NCBI RefSeq assembly: GCF_036417845.1
Contig: NC_089981.1
Span: 21,906,001-21,970,000, forward strand
DNA: 64,000 nt
Direction: 5' to 3'
Source: Apteryx mantelli
Lineage: Eukaryota > Chordata > Aves > Apterygiformes > Apterygidae
The translations under genes and the position numbers were made by a program. The notes below the pieces were generated by a model. The model was not told the DNA's origin. It ran no database searches and saw only the letters and a list, made by a program, of their open reading frames with translations. Positions 49,001 to 61,000 of this stretch are shown here, piece by piece (position 1 is the first letter of the stretch; every line of letters begins with the position of its first letter).

Positions 49001-52000
49001 GGGAGTCTGGCTGACAAAGTCAATGGCTTGTTTGGGGGTGGGAATGGGGAATTGTCCTTTCTTTCTGATGGTCTCTTTCTCGCTAAGCTTATTTGCTGGT
49101 TCAGCGGCAGTGCTGAGGTTTCGGCACCGTGCTCATTCTCTCCATAGAAAGCTATGGGAGTGTATTCAAGCAGCATTCACACGCTGCCTGTTTTCCTAGG
49201 GCCAGAGCCAGACAGTGTTGTGCAATCTGATCAGCTCCAGCGGAGCACAGGCTGTGTTATTGCACCAACTAATCCCTCCACTGGAGGGATTTAGTCTTTC
49301 TTGCTGACTAAGGGGACCATGTGAAGTCTATCAACTGTGCTGGGACGCATTGAAGTCCCAACCTGTCTAGCAGTAAAGAGCATCTTTATCCGTGTCCCAA
49401 GCTCCCTCTCCTTCCTAGCATTCAAATGCTGGTCTTTACTTCATTTTCAATGAGTGCTTCTTTGTCTCTCTCCTGTGTCTTCCTTTGGAGCAGAGAGATG
49501 AACAAGAAACTTCGAGATGAGCGAGACACTTTTGAAGCCAAGAAGCTGGTTAGTCTAAGAAAGAAAATCCTAATTCCTAAGCACCCTCCTTTCATCTGCT
49601 GCTATTGCTGTCACCACTCGGGGGCCTGTCACTTCCACGGGGGACAATGACCTGAGCTCACGAGGCCTGATGTAGTGCATGAGTACAGACTTCACAGCAC
49701 CTCTCCGCCAGAGCTGGAGAGAAGCTCTGCTCTCTCCAGCTGCTGCCCAGGTTCAAACCAAGGCACATTAGCCTGGGACTGCAACATAGCCCTCTGCGGG
49801 ACTGCAGTGGGGTGCTGCCTGCTGCTTGTGCTGGGCCTGCGCTTTGTGACAGGCACTGGGCACATGTGAGGGGGGGTAGTGAAGCTGGATGCATCCCTGG
49901 AGATGGGTGGGAGGAAGAAGATGGATTCCCAGATACGCTGCTGGCTGCACTGGAGGTGGCAGGGGGATGGGAGGGTTTTAGAGTTCGTCTCTGACCCCTC
50001 GAGTTCATAGCAGATGTTTTCAGATGTTCCCTTTGGGGCAGCCACCCCATTCCTGCAAACTCTGCTCTGGTGGAGATGCAGCTTTGAGCCTTGTATCAAA
50101 GGACTAGGAGGAAGCAGGAAGCCTGCTTGGAATATGAGCAGTTGTTGGCCCTGGGGAACATCTGGGACAGTCAACTCCATCATTAGCCTTTCCCAGCCTC
50201 CCAGATAAGTATGGGCATGTGATCTATTTTTAATTATTATTCTTTTTTTCATGGAAGAAGTCTTTGTGTTCCCATATGTCACTGCCAAGGCTGCTCTGTG
50301 CCCTTCTTGGGACTCATCCCTGCTACCACGTTCCTTTCCCTGCTCTGCCACCATGCTCCACTTGAAGGCCTGGAAGCAGCTCTCTTGCAGTGATGACAGC
50401 CAGTAGTAGGCCACAAGAGATGAGACGTCCTTTGTGGCTGGTATGTGAAGGAACATGAAAGCAGGCCCGGGGACGGGGCCTGGGTAGGATAGAGTTGCCC
50501 TTTAGCCTTTTGAGGGGCACTTGCTGGGTGGAGTCTCTACACAGCTGCTTTCTACTCAGGAGAATAACTTCAGTAACTATCATAAGGAGGTGAGGTGTGT
50601 GTGCCTGCCTCTGTGTGTGTGTTTCTGAAATCTGAAGGGAGAGCTTTTCTTTTTAAAGATGTGGTGTGTTGTGTGTGCATGCGTGTGTGTATGTGTGTAT
50701 GCCAGAGCTTACTGCTTCCTCTGGAAAAGTAATAAACACAGTTACTTTGTTGCAGAGTCCAGTGCAAATAGGCAAAGAAAATGGTGCTTTCTCCTGTTTC
50801 CATGTGTAAAGCTACAGCAACTTCTGGGTTCCTGTGGGTGGGCTGGGAGACCTGTGGGCACTGCAATTCAGGGAGGTGCCTGGGTGTGTGCAAAGCTGGT
50901 GCTCCTCTCCTGTCTTCTCCACCGCTAGGACCTGCCCAGGGCTGGTCTGAAACAGGACAGCTGCAGATGGACCTAAGAGAGAGCCTGGCAGGAGGCAGTC
51001 ATGGCACAGAGGAGCTGCTTTCTCCCTTCTCCTTCCTGGGCAGGCGGTAGGGATGGAGCAGCAGGGTGAACTCCAGCTGCCAACGTTGCTCATCTGGCAA
51101 GGCTGGGTCATGCTGGGCTGATCGAACCTGTGCTGGAATAGGGTTTTTTTCCTTTGACAGCCAGAGCCTGTTGGCCACTCTCATTTCAGTCTGCAGGAAA
51201 GCAGGGCTCCAAGGGATTGCAGAGATGCTGCTATCATCTAGCACCTGCAGAAGACCTGCCTTCTAGCCTGTCCAACTGTAAGAGGGACAGGATATAACAA
51301 TAATTCCCTGCAGCAGCAAAAAGGGTAGTCCAGCCTTCTGACGTGGATTCCTGGTGTGTGGCCCACTCCCTAGCAGAGAATATAGATTTCTTTTTAGCCT
51401 GTAAAAACATGTATGTCCTTAATACTCTCTGTCAGTGCTGGGAAGGATTGTGTTATTTCTGTGAAATGAAGGTGTGATGAACAGTGGTTCTTTCATAGTA
51501 AAGACGTTCAAGTGGTTGGAAGGAGTGTTGGGCTGTATGTGGCTGATGGCAACACAGCCACTGCTCCTTTGCACTTCTCAGTGCCCAATTTAATACCTTA
51601 CTCTTTGTAAGAGTTTCTGGCCTTGCCAGGGTGGGCAGGCCTGGCCCCCCAGTGCTGTGGAGCACATTTTCCTCTGGTGGCCATGTCAGAGGCAGCGCTG
51701 CCTGTGCCCAAACAAGGCTGCGAGTGCCCTTTAGATCCCGGGGTTGCAGGCTCCTTCTGCGCCCATAACCCATCTGGCTGTGTTACATTTGCTTGCTCTG
51801 TGGTGACTGAGGTCTTGTCCTGAGTGAGCAAACTTCATGTCCATTCATTGTGAGGGGTGTTCTGGGACTTTGACCGCACCAGACATGTATTTGCATTTCA
51901 CAGACAAACGAGAAGATGCTTTATTTTCTTTCCCATCTGAAATGCCTGTATGTACCCTGTCATTGTGGAATCCTTGGCATTGTGTGTTGTACAGCTGCAG

Positions 52001-55000
52001 TGTTGCATCTGTCCCTTTACCATCCCTATGAAAAGCCAAATGTTACATAAACCTGGCAAGCCAATAAAGCATGGCAGAACCAATGGGAAAATGCACCCGG
52101 TTGTTTCTTCTTTCTTCCCCAGGTACGTACTCCGCAGGCTGTGTTTCCTCTCTAAGCAGGGCGATGCAGTAGCAGGTTGCCTGAAGGCTGCGACTCAGCT
52201 GAGCCTCCAGTGGGCTGTAATGTGATTTCCTTGTTCCTACGTGTCTAGAGAGTGCCCTTGACTGAACCTGCTGTTCCCAACACAAACCCTGAAAGCTTCC
52301 TCCTCTGTTCCCCCTGGAGAACCACTGGTTGGCTGAACCACAGCCTAATATCAGTGCTGGCAGATGGGTCACTACAGACTTGAGGGTCCTTTGGCTTGGA
52401 AGATGTGCGCTCCACAGTTGCGAGCCTCCTGCAACAAACCAGAGCCAGGCAGCACCAAGTACAACCAGCAAGGTCAATGTGCTTGTTGGCTGTAGGACAC
52501 TTGAGGTGTGTGGGTTTGTTTCCCTTTGTGGGTTTCCTTGTTTGTTTTAAACCACTTCCTTTTCCCTTGCTCTGGAAATGAAGTTGCTGAGAGATGGCTC
52601 TCAGTGCTGGATTGCTTCTGTGTCTGGAACTTCTCCTAAACATCAATTTTACATGCAGTAAATGTTTTGGGTTTTTTCTTTAAGTTCCCAGTTGGGTGAG
52701 GCCCTCTATGGGGTCCAGAGTATCTCCTTTTGTTATATTGCACTGTGGTAAAGGTGTTCTGGGAGTTCTGGCCCATGGAGCAGCTTTTTAATTTTTTGCC
52801 TGTTAAAATAACCTGGAGGTTATTGAAGGAGTAATCTTTATAGTCCTCCCTTGGGCTGTGGGCAGCATGAAGGAAGGCCTGTCAGGAGCTGCCTGCAGGT
52901 GTTCAGTCAGCTCAAAACTGATCTGGCAGGCTGCAGACTCCTCTTCTTTCCCCACCTTTACCCCCAGAAATAACTTGTGAGGACGTGTCCGAAATCTACA
53001 GACTCACAGAGGAAGTACATCTCCCTCAGAGCCAGGGTGGTGGGCACCTTGCCACACTGTATCTTATTTCACATTTTGTGGGTGAACAGAGGAGTTAGCC
53101 CGGCTGTATGAGGCAGAGAGGCTAGGCTTTAGCCCAGCGTTTGGGAGAGCTGGCGGGTCATCCCCCACTCTGCTACAGGCTTTCCTGCGTGATCTTGGGC
53201 AAACTGCTTATCTTTGTCTCTGCTGGGGATGACAAAGCTGCTTTATGTTGGGGAGGAGGGTTGTGAGAGGAACTGTTCTGTCTTCTCCTTCTCTGGGAAG
53301 CTGGTAAATGTTGGCTGTAGGGAGTGTGGTAGTCTAGGAGGTAAGTAGGAGGAAAGCATGGAGAGGGACGTGCATCTGAGGCAGACCATGTACACTGCCC
53401 TTTGCAGAGCAGTCTCCTTTCTTATGGGCTGTTCCTGAGGTGCCTGCGCAGCTATGGTTGAGTACCTGAGGTGGAGGGGTAGTGGTCCCTTCTGGAGAAG
53501 GGGCAACTATGTCTCCCACAAATCATTGGCATAATAAAAGGGCAGGCGGGGGAAGAGAGATTCAGCTGTGGCACAAGCTGGAGGTCAAGCCACAGGAAGG
53601 ACAGCTCTGGCTGTCTTGAGAAGGACTACAGTTTTGGGCACCATCATTTTTGCTGTATTTTGTGGCAAAGGGGAAAGCAGCATCAGCGGTGCCTTCTTGC
53701 ATGAGCTAAACAAGCTGAATGGAGAAAGAGCAAGCCCTGTGCTCACTGCTGTCCAAAGCCTCAAACTGGGCTCCACCACTGCACATCATGGGGCTGGAAG
53801 GGCTCCAGCCCTCCTTCCAAAGTGGTCACAGAGGTGACGAGTGGCTGAACAGGGACTGGTCAGGTTCCTGGCTCCTAACCGCATTCTTCATCCCTTCTCT
53901 TTTCAACTTCCAGGCGCCTCAGAGCAAAAAGCCCCTGTTGAAGAAAGGGTCAGTGCTAGGCAGTTACCTGCTGGACGACAAGCCGGTCAAACGGTTAGAT
54001 GGGCATCTGTGTTGTGTTTGTGGTGTCAGTCTGTGCCCACTGGAGTCCCCTGTCAGTCACTGTGTCCTGTGTCTGGTTCCCCCTCAGCACTGGCTGATTG
54101 TTGGAGAGTGGTGGGATGTGACTTGGCTGTGGCTCCAAACGCCTCTTGGCACAAAAGGATGGTGTCTCAGTGGGGAGCTAAGGGTGCCTTCAGTTAACTT
54201 TCACACTGTGGTGCCCCAGCTCTGGGTTGCTTCTTCGTGCAGCAATGGGGGAGCAAATCTAAATGCCATCAGAGGCTGAGGGAGTGTGTTTTGGGGATGG
54301 GAGTCATGAAGGCTGCCTTTATGACTGAGCCAGGCTCCATTAAAATGACTGGATCGTCTCCCACATGTGCCAGCTCCTCCTTGGGCAGAAATCCTGTCCA
54401 CTGGTGCCTCATGCCACAGACTGTGTGTCCCCAGAGCATGGCAAAGGGCAGGAGTTGCACAAGGCTTGTGTTCTCTCCAGCAGCTGAAAGCCCCAAGGAG
54501 AAGGCCCAGCTCCAGGAGGGTTCATCCTGCCCAGCTCCCGCCACACCTGCACAGACACCTCACCTGGCACATCAGCCAGGGTAGACAGATGTGCCTGTGT
54601 GGCCCAAACTACACTTCCTTTTTTTTTTTTTTTTAAACTTGCAGATAGTACAGTGGCTTCAATAGCCATGTGCACGCGCTTGCCTGAACTGTGCTGGCTT
54701 TAAGCATCAGCCATTGCAAACTAGGTGCGTGCTCTGAACACGTGCATTGGCCCAAAGCCTGCTTCATTTGACAGGCAGGAGAGGTCAGCCCAGCCCCGAC
54801 CTGACTTGGAACTGGATCTCCCCTGGACCAGCTGGCCTCAGACAGGTTTTAAGACTGCACATTTCCCTATTTCCTACCAGCTCACTGTGGAAAGTTCCCA
54901 CTCTTCCTCAGCTTCTCCTGGTACCAACCAGAGATGTAGATCTAGGCTGAGAGTTTCTTCCAGGTGCAACTTAGCCTTAACGCTTGCTGTTCTAGTAGTG

Positions 55001-58000
55001 GCCTTTAGGAACTGAGCTTCAGGCATCTGAGCTCATGGTCTGCTACAAAAGCAAGTTAGCTGTGGAGCAGGCCTGATCCTTTAGCCAGGGTCAGGGGGTT
55101 TCTTGGCTAGGTCTGATGCAGATCTCTTTCCTGGCAGATGTGCCATTCCTTGGGACCAAACACCCAAGTTCTCCTTTTCCCTCCTTTCCTCCAGCCTTGC
55201 TGCTATTTCTTGCAAAGATCCTGCTAGTTGCTGCTGGCATAAACCAATTGGACAGGCTTAGTGGGTAGAGGAGCCTGGCAGAGAGGGTGATGGGCAAAAG
55301 AGAGAAGTACCTGTTGGTCCTGTCTCTGTCCCAGTACTGTTTCACATCACATTGCTTGAGAAACATAAATAAAATCCATTAGAGCTGTTAAAGTTTTAAC
55401 TTGGAATCACTGTTCAGTAAGTTGTGGTCCCTTTTTTTTGTCCTCTTTTTCTCTGAAGAGGCTTTTGACTCTCACCCCCTCATTGCTGATACTCCTGCTG
55501 GCCCTGGGAGATGGGGGAAGGTTGTGCACCCTTATGTCCCCCAAGAGCCTGAGCCCAGGATGATGTGTCTGTTTTCTGTGGGGAGAATTTTCAACTGGCC
55601 CAGCTCTGCCCCAGCATTCGGGCAGAATGCAGGGAGGAAGACCAGGGATTTGAGCTCCCTTCCACAGAAAAAGCGTAGGCTTGGCAGTTAGGGAGTTTTG
55701 CAGCACAGGTGAGGTGCACCCTTACGAGTGAAAGTTGTTGCCTTCATTCCTGCATTTATGCCTAGTGAAAAAGTTGCAAAGAGAGGTGGGATGTACTGCC
55801 TCTGCACAAACTGACTGTAGGAAGGCTTTGGTCTCTTTTCTTTGCTTTCAAACCCAGTTTGGTGGCCAGTGAAGGTGATGGAGATCTCTGTGATGGATAA
55901 AATCCTTCGGTTGCTTTCTAAGCCTTTTCACTTCTTTCTTTAATTCTTTAACGATGGAAAGCCACAACAGATCTAAGATACTTCCTTGCTCCTTGGCAAT
56001 GATTCCAGTAGTTTAAATCAGTTATTCTAGTTGGTTCTGTCAAAAAAAAATGTTCCTCTGCTTACTTTGCCACAGTGGATGACGTGTGTCAGGACGGTCC
56101 TGCGCAGTCACAGGCGGTGTAACACCTATGCCCCAAAACACAGCTTGAGCAGGGGGCTGGGGGATTTTTGCCTTTGAGGGCGCAGCATGGTGGGTTGGAA
56201 GCTTGGAAGAACAAACGTCTCTCAGGTCCCGGCGCTCTGACTTCAGGCCAGGCGCGAATGCAGGCCAGAGCAGAGCCAACACTGTGCAAAGTGACATGGG
56301 AACTCAGGAGTGCAACTGCTCCAGAACAGGGCTCTGGGGTGGTTGCTGCATTTCAGGTAGATGTGCCCACGTACTTCATTGCTACATGCAGTGTGGCTGC
56401 AGGAGCACAGAAATTCACACTGCCTGCCCACCTTCCCCTGCGGGCCCCGGGCTGCTGGAGCTGTACAGCAGCAGTTCCCAGGTTCGCTAGCATGGCCAGC
56501 TCAGGTGCTGTGATGTGAGGGTCTCACTGCAATTTGCACACCTATGGCAAGAGAACCAGGACGTGGGGTGGCCAGCAGGTTTCTGTTCCCTCGGCTCAGT
56601 AAGACTCTCCTTCAGCAATGTTTGGGAGCGATGGGCTTGTTTCCCGGGACAAGGCTGTGTGCCTTCAGCAGAGGGCAGTAACACACACGCACGCTGCACT
56701 CGGCCTCGTCAGAGCACTCAGCCAGCCCTCACCCTAATTGCAGTCAAAACTCTTTTTGCTAATCAGGAAACCTTTGTCACTTCTTTTTGTGTTGTTTTGG
56801 TAACAAAGAGGGTTTTTTTTGTTGCTTTTTCTTTTGTCTTTTCCCAGTTGCCACTGTATTTGTGTACTTTATGTACTTTGTCCCGTTTTTGAGTACTGAG
56901 GGAAGCGGGAGGCAAAGAAGCCTTGAAAAATCCAGAAGGAGGGATGTTTTTATTAAAATTAATGAAATGTATGTTATCACATATGAGTACAGCATAGCTC
57001 AAGTGAGCTGTCTCTCTTCCCCTAGGGGTGCAGCTGGTGTCTTAGTCATAGTTTAGTATGGGGAGTAGCATACGTGTGAACTAGTGTTCCTGCAAGCATA
57101 TCATTGGTACTAACTGGATCACACTGGTTGTTTTGCGGACTCGCGACCTCCTCCTTCTCCTCATCCCCCCCCACCCCCAAATCCCATTTGTGGTGCCTGT
57201 GGGCTTTGATACAGACAACTGGCTTCTGCGGACCTTCCCTTCACCTTCCCTGTGGATGTGGCAATGGAAGAACCCAACAGGAAGAACTGTAAATACTTCC
57301 CAGGCAATGGGACAGAGTTGACAGTGGGAAAAGGCACGAACTTTGGAGAGAAGAGCAGAGATGAGGAGAGATGGTCAGCAGCAGCAGACACTGAGGGACT
57401 GAAGATGACTTTGAAGAGTGATGTTGACTGTAGAAAAACAGCAGATGGATCAGATGATGCTCCATTGCCTCCTAGAGGACAGCCCATTGGCACAGAAACC
57501 AGGGTGAGTCTCATTACTAGTGGTTCTTCCTCAAATGCTTCCTACCAGGGACTTGAGGGTTCCTCACTCTCTTCCCACCTAACTCCAGTCCTATATGTTT
57601 ATAGGGCAGGGATCCGTTGCCTAAATCAAAGCGCAGCCTATAGCTGGGCTTCTCAAAACTGCATCCCTTTCTTCTGTTACAGCTCCAGGCACTGGAAACA
57701 GCCAGTTTTTCCCCAGATCGCATGTTTAAAGTGGTGTTTGTGGGCAACTCTGGCGTTGGGAAGAGTTCCTTCATCCACCGCTTTTGCTATGACAGGTTCT
57801 TGGCAGACCTCAACGCAACCATTGGTAAGTAAAGGGGTTCCTGACCTGTCCAGCTAAGAGGAGTGGGAATGTCAAGTTGGACGTAGGCTTTTTTCCCCCT
57901 ATTTTAGTCCAGGCAATTTCTAACCCTAAAGGTAAAAGTAGTCTCCTCTCAGTTTCCAGTCAGTCTTCTAGTTTCCCTGAATTAAATGGTGCTGATCCAG

Positions 58001-61000
58001 CTCATTGGTCTTGCAATGGCAAGCTGTTCTCTCCCCATCCTGTCTTATGATCTCTGTTACCTCCTTGACAGGTATTGATTACCAGGTGAAGAGTCTGATG
58101 GTGGATAACACCCAAGTTGCCTTACAGCTTTGGGATACAGCTGGACAAGAGAGGTAAACACTTTCTGTGAAGATTCCCCACTGCCAGGCTCAGTGTAGGA
58201 AACAGGAGATGAGGGGGGCAGCAAGGACATCCTGGATCCTATCTGTGAGAAAATCGTCAGTTGCAGAAGGACCATAGTGTGCACAGCAGCTATTCTGGTG
58301 CTGGACCTGTGGCAAAGGTCCACACCAGAGACTTAGAGAAGTTGTGGTTGCCAAGCAGGACCTGGTGAAGATGACTTTGAGGACTGACAGGAGAGTATGT
58401 TTCTATATGCCTGACTCTTATGCTTGTGGCTTCAGGCAGTCTTCCCATAAATGACTGTATAGTGGGCTTCAAAGCTCCTCTAGTCCTTGAAGTTCTCCTT
58501 TATTGGCCTGCTTCCAGGAAGAGCTATGAGACAGAGCTGGTGACCAAAACCTCTGTGTAACGGTTTCTCCAGCTGAGATGGAACCAAAAACCCTGGATAG
58601 ATGTCCTATTCTCTGATTCAGTTGCACTGACCTCTAGCTTCAAAATCACAGGTCACCACTAGAGGTTGTCACCAGTGCTGCTTGGTGGGGAGCAGAGCAG
58701 TGGAAGGATATTCTTCACCCTCAGCTGCTACCAGAGAGGAAGGCCTGCTGCTACCTTCATGTAACTTGCATTTTATTTAAGATGTACTCTGAAGCTGAAG
58801 ATTGAAAGCCCGTTCAAGGGGGCTGTTCCTCTCAGAGCCTGGCAAAAATAAGTGTTGTGTATTTTGTGCTAAATATGGTATGGGGCCAGACTTTCAAGGA
58901 GGCAGCTGAGGTCATGGGAAGATTATAACCTTAAGCTGTGCTAACTGGGATTAATGATGCTGTCTATCTCGGCCAGCTAGACCATGCAGATCCGGTGGGA
59001 ATGTACTAAGTAGGGTTCTGTATTGAAAAGCAAACTTTTTTTTCTTCTAAATTCAAGCTTCATGTCAAAGAAATCATGATTTCCCTTCTAGGGGACTCCT
59101 GCGGTTATTTCAGTGCTGAAGCTGAGCAGCAAGGGGGAATTGTTATTACACGAAATGTGACATTTTACTGAGGTCAGATTGCATCAGAGGTTATATTCAA
59201 GATTTTGCCTCTGCAGAAGGCCATTTAGGGTATGGCCAAGATCCCCTGCAGCTTTAGCAGGTCTTAGATGTGTACTCACAAGGAAGAACTTGGCTGAATA
59301 GCTTTCGAATAGAAAACATGAGAAAAGAAAAAAATCCTTTTCTTACCTCTTGAGAAATATGAATTGCTTCTGATTGGAGGTGTCCAACCGAATATCCTGT
59401 GGAAGAGAGAGGAACTCCTCAGAGCATGTGGGAGAGAAGTCCTTGGTGACTTCCCTGAGCCTGGTTCTCGCTATATTTGGTGTTTCTTCTGGAGTGTGTG
59501 GCATGTCCTGTAGTTCCAGAGGTGCTCCTTGACCGCCAAAGCTCCAGTCTGTGTTTTCTCAATTGTATTAGTTGCCAGAATGCCATGCCCTTGTGCCAGG
59601 AAAGGGCAGGCTTCAGACAATCAACTAAAGAGTTCAGGAAAGTCACTCCTTGCTATAGGTTTTCTTGGCTCTTAATAGCATAGCAGAGCTTATTATCCTG
59701 TGCAGGGCTGAAATACACAGCGCTCTAGTGAGATTCCAGTATTTGTGCTGCATTTAATTCCAAGAGTTTGCAAGCAATGTAATGTTGTGTCATGGCCCTA
59801 CCATGAAATACTTAAGATTTTGAGAGATTTTTAATTGGAGTTTGTTCTCCAAATACAAGTCTGTGGTTCTAACAGGTGCCCGCAGGACAAAGGAGAAGTC
59901 TGATGGAGATTTCTTCTGGAAATTTTGTTTAACTGCTGAATTTATGCAGGAGGGCATTGCTTTATAGATTTGAAATCAGATTTGGAATTTGGAATCAGAC
60001 TGTATCTATGCCGAGGCCTTAACTGCTGTTTTGGCAGCACTGGGGCAGACATTAAGCAAGCCTCATTTACACTGTGGTACAGCTTAGTCTGCAGATTCTT
60101 CCAGACTTTATGGAAAGGTCATATTTTCTCCACCCATTTCCCCTTTTACAGGCAATTACTTTCTACTATCTCACCTAAATAGACCTATCTCTGCTTCCTT
60201 CCTTCTGAACTGGAAAGGTTTTTCTTCCTGTTTTCTCAGCATCATCCATGTAGAAGGACTCCCACTTAGTCCTGGCTGCTTGGCCCTTCACAGAGATGGG
60301 GCCTTGAAGTCTCATGGATTTGACCTGTCCGTTACCAGCCTGTGCACACACTAGCTCCAGGGGATGTCTCTCCCGTGTGGCTGCCAGGCCTTGCAGAGAG
60401 CCTGCACTAAAAGACAGATAATCCCGTTCTCTTTCCTGCTGTTACACAGCCATGGTTTTGAGAGCATCTTTGGTTTCTTTTGGGCTCAGGTTTCGGAGCA
60501 TTACCAAGCAATATTTCCGGAAGGCGGATGGGATCCTGGTGATGTACGACATTACGGCTGAGTGCTCCTTCATGGCAGTGCGGAACTGGATGAGCAGTGT
60601 CCAGGTGAGAGCGAGGCAATGGCTCTCTAACGCTGGCCCTGCTGCCACCTCTGCCTCATCTCCCCTCTGGGAGCAACACTCTTGGAGGCCCCAGGAGGTC
60701 CTGCTGGCCTTGGGAAGATGAATTATCACAGCAGATGCTATGGGTATTGCCTGTGGTAGTGAGTTTTGGACCAGGTCCTAGTAGTCCTAAGGAAGCCAGT
60801 GGTAACCCTTTAAATGAGTTGGGATGTTTCTATAGCAGAAGCCAGTGGAAGCTGCCAGAACAGCGGCGTGCATTTGTAAGCAGCCTGTGTGCATTGGCAA
60901 CGTCTCCTAAACGCTGTCATGTCAGACCGGCGCTGGGGAGAGGAGCTCTCCTGGTGTCCAGCCTATCCACAGGGAAGAGAGACAGCCCTGGTGCGTTTAG

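Noticed and set aside
49692..50456. 254-codon minus-strand open frame inside a CRACR2B intron
   Set aside because: It is antisense to an intron, has no similarity or start context, and ordinary GC content makes chance openness plausible.
55461..55691. Possible extra CRACR2B linker exon after TTTTTCTCTGAAG, open with Pro/Glu-rich sequence
   Set aside because: Neither available AG keeps the phase required after 53993. The frames that would keep phase meet stops, and no in-frame donor precedes the TAG.
57504..57857. Continuation of the linker frame past 57503
   Set aside because: It crosses a consensus GTGAGT donor, and the P-loop exon at 57683 is read in a different frame, so this is intron.
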